The translations under genes and the position numbers were made by a program. The notes under the pieces are model-generated. The model did not search any database and was not told the DNA's origin. It was given only the letters and a program-made list of their open reading frames with translations. Below are positions 4,859-7,796 of a stretch of 7,796 nucleotides of DNA, one piece after another. The stretch covers positions 1 to 7,796 of the forward strand of contig JAITES010000274.1 in the NCBI GenBank assembly GCA_031281925.1, in the 5' to 3' direction. Origin of the DNA: Treponema sp. GTDB taxonomy: Bacteria; Spirochaetota; Spirochaetia; Treponematales; Breznakiellaceae. Position 1 is the stretch's first letter, and each line of letters opens with the position of its first letter.

Positions 4859-5117
4859 CATAGATAGTAAGAGAAGGATTTCTACCGCACTGGCTTACGA
4901 TCCGGCAGATCTTGCTCCGCGTGTAATTGCGTCGGGGCAGGGCGCCGAAGCAGAGCGGATAATTGCCATCGCAGAGGAAGCAGGCATCCGGATAGTGGAA
5001 GACGCCGCCCTGGCAAGCCTATTGAACTCAGTTCCTCCGGGGGAAATAATCCCCGAATGGTGCTGGGAAACGGTGGCAAAAATACTGTCCTTCGTACTTG
5101 CAGGGGAACACGGATGA
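4845..5117 (+). CDS. FlhB C-terminal-domain protein (FlhX/EscU-YscU family)
   Basis: 90 residues from the only canonical start, ATG at 4845; about 85 if translation begins at ATA 4860, which I think more likely. The protein corresponds to the cytosolic domain of FlhB after the autocleavage site: TALAYDPADLAPRVIASGQG, then AERIIAIAEEAGIRIVEDAALASLL, then IIPEWCWETVAKILSFVL. The NPTH cleavage motif and the four-helix membrane domain are absent, as in free-standing FlhX/YlqH-type proteins. In full FlhB this domain sets export specificity. AGGAGGTG at 4848-4855 lies inside the frame and is spaced perfectly for the ATA. It follows a FliK-like gene with a 14-base overlap, and its stop overlaps the HD-GYP start as ATGA. 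Confidence 0.85.
   Translation: MRRCNIDSKRRISTALAYDPADLAPRVIASGQGAEAERIIAIAEEAGIRIVEDAALASLLNSVPPGEIIPEWCWETVAKILSFVLAGEHG
4848..4855 (+). promoter_or_regulatory. Strong Shine-Dalgarno pointing to an AUA start at 4860
   Basis: AGGAGGTG is a near-perfect complement to the 16S rRNA 3' end. The AGGAGG core ends six bases before ATA at 4860. No ATG, GTG or TTG in the FlhB frame lies at a usable distance downstream, and the ATG at 4845 is upstream of the site with no site of its own. Confidence 0.6.
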
Positions 5118-6379
5118 AAAAAATATCGGTTAGCACACTGCAGCCCGGCATGAAATTTACCGAGCCGGTTTACATTGAAGGGAATAATCTCCTTGTGCCT
5201 GCAAGTGTAGAAGTACGGAAAAAGGATATCGAAAGACTCCATTCCTGGGGTATCGATGTTGTTCAGACTGAAGGAGACATAATAGCCTCATCCAGGTCAA
5301 AGGGACTTGGCGCTTCTCCTCCCCCGGCCCCCCGGCCTCAGGAGAGTGAAGCGGAAAAGAAGGCGCTTTCTCCCGAAGAGAAAAGTCTCCCGGAAGAACA
5401 GGCCCCGAACCCCGGCGCCGCAAGCCAAAAGAAAAAGCCCGGCGCCCTTTCCTTAACGGATGTCCAGAAAAACAAGGGGGCTTACCGCAGCTATCTTGAA
5501 ACGATTGAAAAACTCGATCAGGTACTCACCAGCATAGGTGAAGGGGTCTCCGTAGAAGCCCGTTCCATCGACAATATCGCCGCAAGGCTCCTCCAGGCTG
5601 TCCGGGACGAGAGAGACAGCTTTATAGGCTTTATTCTGGGCGGCGAAGTTTCCGGTCATGAGATGGCCAAAAGCTCCGTCAATGCGGCGATCCTTTCGGC
5701 CCTTATCGCCCAGGAACTCAAGCTTCCCAACCATAAGATTATGCAGATCATCATCGGCGCCCTGCTTCACGACGTGGGTATGCTGCGGCTCCCCAAGGAG
5801 ATCCTCGACAAACGGGGGGGGCTCTCGGAGACGGAGCTTCAGCGTATGAAGAACCACCCTCTCTACACCCACAAAATTGTCGCCAAGGAGCTGCTCTACC
5901 CGGAAGATGTGGGACTTATCGCCCTGCAGCATCATGAACGCTGGGACGGCGAAGGCTATCCCAGGCGGGTCTCCGGTAATGCCATAGACATGGGCGCCCG
6001 CATTGTCTCCGTGGCGGACGCATTCGAGGCCATGGTAAGCCAGAAGTCCTACCGCAACTCCATGATGGGCTATCAGGCAATGAAAAACCTGCTTTCTGAC
6101 AATAGCCGCCGTTTCGATCCGGATGTACTCAAGGCCTTTATCCAGACCATGGGCATATACCCCATCGGTTCAATCATACTTCTCAACAACGGGGCCCTGG
6201 CCAGGGTAACGGAAGTTCACGGAGACGCCCCGTTACGGCCCAAGATCCGGGTGCTGATTGACGAATTCGGCAAGGTTTTCAAGCAGGATGACGGGGATCT
6301 TATCGACCTTTTGACCGAAAAGAGCCTCTTTATCGCCAAGGCAGTCGATCCGAAAGAGCTGAACAAACAGGGTGGATAA
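5114..6379 (+). CDS. HD-GYP domain protein, probable c-di-GMP phosphodiesterase
   Basis: 421 residues from ATG 5114, which overlaps the previous stop (ATGA). An upstream in-frame GTG at 5057 would only add residues read inside the FlhB-like gene. N-terminal domain 1-58 (STLQPGMKFTEPVYIEGNNL) resembles the small domain often found before HD-GYP. A Pro/Glu/Lys-rich linker spans about 59-115. The HD-GYP domain covers about 160-370: H219-D220 in LLHDVG, H248 in NHPLY, H273-H274-E275 and D278-G279 with G281-Y282-P283 in HHERWDGEGYP, D302 in VADAFEAM. Such proteins hydrolyse cyclic di-GMP to pGpG or GMP. The first-helix ligand, normally His in HSVN, is Ser187 here (SSVN), although Glu183 four residues before it is kept. 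No membrane segment or receiver domain is seen. Confidence 0.9.
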   Translation: MKKISVSTLQPGMKFTEPVYIEGNNLLVPASVEVRKKDIERLHSWGIDVVQTEGDIIASSRSKGLGASPPPAPRPQESEAEKKALSPEEKSLPEEQAPNPGAASQKKKPGALSLTDVQKNKGAYRSYLETIEKLDQVLTSIGEGVSVEARSIDNIAARLLQAVRDERDSFIGFILGGEVSGHEMAKSSVNAAILSALIAQELKLPNHKIMQIIIGALLHDVGMLRLPKEILDKRGGLSETELQRMKNHPLYTHKIVAKELLYPEDVGLIALQHHERWDGEGYPRRVSGNAIDMGARIVSVADAFEAMVSQKSYRNSMMGYQAMKNLLSDNSRRFDPDVLKAFIQTMGIYPIGSIILLNNGALARVTEVHGDAPLRPKIRVLIDEFGKVFKQDDGDLIDLLTEKSLFIAKAVDPKELNKQGG

Positions 6380-6728
6380 AAAGGCCCTGGGCAGGGAGGG
6401 GGAAGACAAGGCGGCGCTTTACCTGGAAAAGAAGGGGATGAGCCTAATCGCCCGGAATTTCCGTTCCCGGACGGGAGAAATTGATATAATCGCCCTTCAT
6501 GGGAACATTCTTGTCTTTGCGGAGGTAAAAAACTGGAATAGTCATGGCTTTGAACAGCTTGAATACAGCATAAACGGCCAAAAGCAGCAAAGAATCATAG
6601 AAACTGCTAAGTTTTTCCTCAATTCCCATCGAGAATATAAAGAGATGATTATTCGTTTTGATGTGATCTTCATCGGCAAGGATGGAGCGATTACCCATCT
6701 TGCATCGGCCTTTTCGGAGCGTGTATGA
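6372..6728 (+). CDS. yraN: YraN/UPF0102 family nuclease-fold protein
   Basis: 118 residues, normal for the family. The signatures are LGREGEDKAALYLEKKG at the N-terminus, RNFRSRTGEIDIIA with GEID at 35-38, and VFAEVK with EVK at 51-53. These are the metal-binding residues of a restriction-endonuclease-like (PD-(D/E)xK) fold; the residue after EVK is Asn rather than the common Arg/Tyr-Arg. The physiological substrate is not established. The start is GTG at 6372, overlapping the HD-GYP stop by 8 bases; the stop TGA overlaps the next start as ATGA. Its place near trmD/rplS and FlhX-type genes is common in bacteria. Confidence 0.92.
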   Translation: MDKKALGREGEDKAALYLEKKGMSLIARNFRSRTGEIDIIALHGNILVFAEVKNWNSHGFEQLEYSINGQKQQRIIETAKFFLNSHREYKEMIIRFDVIFIGKDGAITHLASAFSERV

Positions 6729-6949
6729 TAATGGCTGTACAGGAATTCGTGCTGGAAGAAACAGAGCTGGATACGGCGGTACCGGAAATTTTTCCGGAAT
6801 CTTTTAATGCGGATCTGTTACGGCAAAAAATCAACAGCGAGGAATATCTTAACGAAGCAATACAGCGGATTGCCCTGATATTGACAAATGAGCTTCTAGA
6901 TATTTCCCCGGGAGGAACCTTCAATGGGAGGCAGCGGAAGAGGCGCTAG
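6725..6949 (+). CDS. Small acidic protein, unrecognised
   Basis: 74 residues from ATG 6725 (overlapping the yraN stop as ATGA) or 72 from the ATG at 6731. The N-terminal half is acidic (QEFVLEETELDTAVPEIFPE); the middle looks like one or two amphipathic helices (LRQKINSEEYLNEAIQRIALIL) and the last residues are basic (GRQRKRR). No family is recognised and no catalytic motif, Cys pair or membrane segment is visible. The basic tail is read from the same bases that encode the start of the next gene (26-base overlap). Its tight coupling to yraN and the following zinc-finger-like gene supports it being real. Confidence 0.65.
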   Translation: MIMAVQEFVLEETELDTAVPEIFPESFNADLLRQKINSEEYLNEAIQRIALILTNELLDISPGGTFNGRQRKRR

Positions 6950-7382
6950 AGGAGGACGGAATAACCGGCACTCCGGCGGAAACAGAAAAGCTTTCAGAGA
7001 AAATACAGACTCCCGTTTTGAAAAGAGCCGGGGGGTTTTTTATGAACGCCCCAAATGGATTCCCCCTGAAATGTCATCGGAACCCATCCCCACACCGGAT
7101 TGCCCTTACTGCGGGAAGCCAATCACGGATCTCTCCGTGGCGGTGGCGGACAAAAATTCGGGTGTTCCTGTTCATTTTGACTGCATTGTAGAACGGATTA
7201 CTGAAGGAGAGACGCTGGAAGAAGGGGATACGGTTACGTATATCGGAGGCGGCAGATTCGCCGTGATTGATTTTGCGGGAGAAAACAGGAATTTCAGGAT
7301 CAAGAAAATTCTTGAATGGGAAAACCGGGAAGATCGCGCCGAATGGCGCAAGAATATCAGCGATCATTTTTCGATAACATAG
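6924..7382 (+). CDS. RG-rich protein with CxxC...HxxC zinc-finger-like motif
   Basis: 152 residues. The first 25 residues are Gly/Arg/Asn-rich (GGSGRGARGGRNNR), a tail typical of disordered RNA-binding segments. A likely zinc-binding site follows: C60-P-Y-C63 and, 20 residues on, H84-F-D-C87. The C-terminal half looks like a small beta-rich domain (GDTVTYIGGGRFAVIDF) ending in a charged helix. It has the look of a conserved spirochaetal protein of unknown function; an RNA-related role would fit the operon but is inference. GGGAGGA at about 6909-6915 precedes the ATG at 6924. The coding sequence overlaps the previous gene by 26 bases. Its stop codon falls in the first copy of a 12-bp tandem repeat. 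Confidence 0.75.
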   Translation: MGGSGRGARGGRNNRHSGGNRKAFRENTDSRFEKSRGVFYERPKWIPPEMSSEPIPTPDCPYCGKPITDLSVAVADKNSGVPVHFDCIVERITEGETLEEGDTVTYIGGGRFAVIDFAGENRNFRIKKILEWENREDRAEWRKNISDHFSIT

Positions 7383-7395
7383 CCGATAACATAGC
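7372..7395. repeat. Perfect 12-bp tandem duplication before the last gene
   Basis: CGATAACATAGC occurs twice without interruption (7372-7383, 7384-7395). The first copy carries the TAG stop of the zinc-finger-like gene, and the second ends immediately before the ATG of the following gene. The duplication has turned what would be a contact of one base into a 13-base spacer, and it leaves no Shine-Dalgarno in front of the ATG. Confidence 0.85.
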
Positions 7396-7796
7396 ATGGA
7401 AAAAAGAGATACTGTCGAAATAGAAAAAACGTTTCTTGAGAACCCGGTAGTAATAGAGCATTACTCTCTGCTGCAGGAGACCGGGGTCTTTTCCTGTATC
7501 GACAGCCTCAACAAGGAAATACGGAACTACGAAAACCTGCTTTCCGGCGCCCTTGATATCTTTAACCGTACCAGCATTGATGAAATTATGGATGCCACGG
7601 TGTGGCAGATTACAGACCGCTGCCTTCCTTCCTTCATCGCGTTTCTCTGGAAGCCGGTACAGGGCCGGGATGACATTACGGTGCGGGGTTACCGGAACTA
7701 CAAACCGGTTGATCTGAAACTTGATATACAGAACATCACCCGTTTTGAACCGTTTTTTCAAAAACATTCCAAACCAATCTCCTTTGATCTTCTCGC
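7396..7796 (+). CDS. GAF-like sensory protein, 3' end outside the window
   Basis: The frame from ATG 7396 stays open to the right edge (133 complete codons). A short N-terminal helix region (about 1-45) is followed by ALDIFNRTSIDEIMDATVWQI and PSFIAFLWKP, which resemble the opening helix and first strands of a GAF domain, with RGYRNYKPVDL next. In spirochaetes such N-terminal domains often precede SpoIIE/PP2C-type phosphatase or cyclase output domains, but the output domain here lies outside the window, so the activity is unknown. No Shine-Dalgarno is visible; the start comes right after a 12-bp tandem duplication, 13 bases past the previous stop, so translation is probably coupled. Confidence 0.6.
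   Translation, partial: MEKRDTVEIEKTFLENPVVIEHYSLLQETGVFSCIDSLNKEIRNYENLLSGALDIFNRTSIDEIMDATVWQITDRCLPSFIAFLWKPVQGRDDITVRGYRNYKPVDLKLDIQNITRFEPFFQKHSKPISFDLL

Noticed and set aside
5057..5113. Longer N-terminus for the HD-GYP protein from GTG 5057
   Set aside because: The 19 extra residues are read from inside the FlhB-like gene and are not domain-like. ATG 5114 gives the ATGA overlap and the family-type N-terminus.
7357..7767. 136-residue minus-strand ORF at the right end
   Set aside because: Antisense to the GAF-like gene, which continues the operon strand and has coherent domain-like sequence.

Overview
The window looks like a chromosomal segment from a spirochaete, most likely a Treponema of the GC-richer, termite-gut type. 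This is inferred from the gene set (a ribosomal-protein/tRNA-modification operon running into a FliK-like protein, a detached FlhB C-terminal domain, an HD-GYP protein and YraN) and from the protein flavour. No search was run.

Positions 1-420 are clearly AT-rich (about 30% GC over the first 120 bases by hand count). They hold the 3' end of an unrecognised small protein gene, followed by a well-placed ribosome binding site and start codon whose frame is closed after seven codons by TGA. The AT-rich stretch stops abruptly at a cluster of short inverted repeats (430-550). The last of these is a plausible rho-independent terminator for the plus strand. The first resembles the 3' end of IS200/IS605-type elements on the minus strand. 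This looks like the edge of an accessory insertion.

Positions 584-1496 carry two minus-strand genes: a 148-residue retropepsin-like (clan AA) aspartic protease and, downstream, a 92-residue antitoxin-like protein. Each is preceded by a near-identical segment of about 40 bp that contains a complete sigma70-type promoter. The two genes therefore look like a co-regulated pair. The protease promoter lies so close to its start codon that the message should be nearly leaderless.

From 1554 to the right edge everything is on the plus strand and tightly packed: a strong promoter, then rpsP, khpA (KH-domain protein), rimM, trmD, rplS, a FliK-like protein, an FlhB C-terminal-domain protein, an HD-GYP protein, yraN, a small acidic protein, an RG-rich zinc-finger-like protein, and the start of a GAF-like protein cut by the window end. 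Most junctions are overlaps or gaps under 20 bp, so this is probably one long transcript joining ribosome assembly and tRNA modification to export-switch and signalling proteins.

Main points to check are: an apparent AUA start codon for the FlhB-like gene, loss of one metal-ligand histidine in the HD-GYP domain, the shared promoter repeat of the protease/antitoxin-like pair, and the hairpin-rich border of the AT-rich island.
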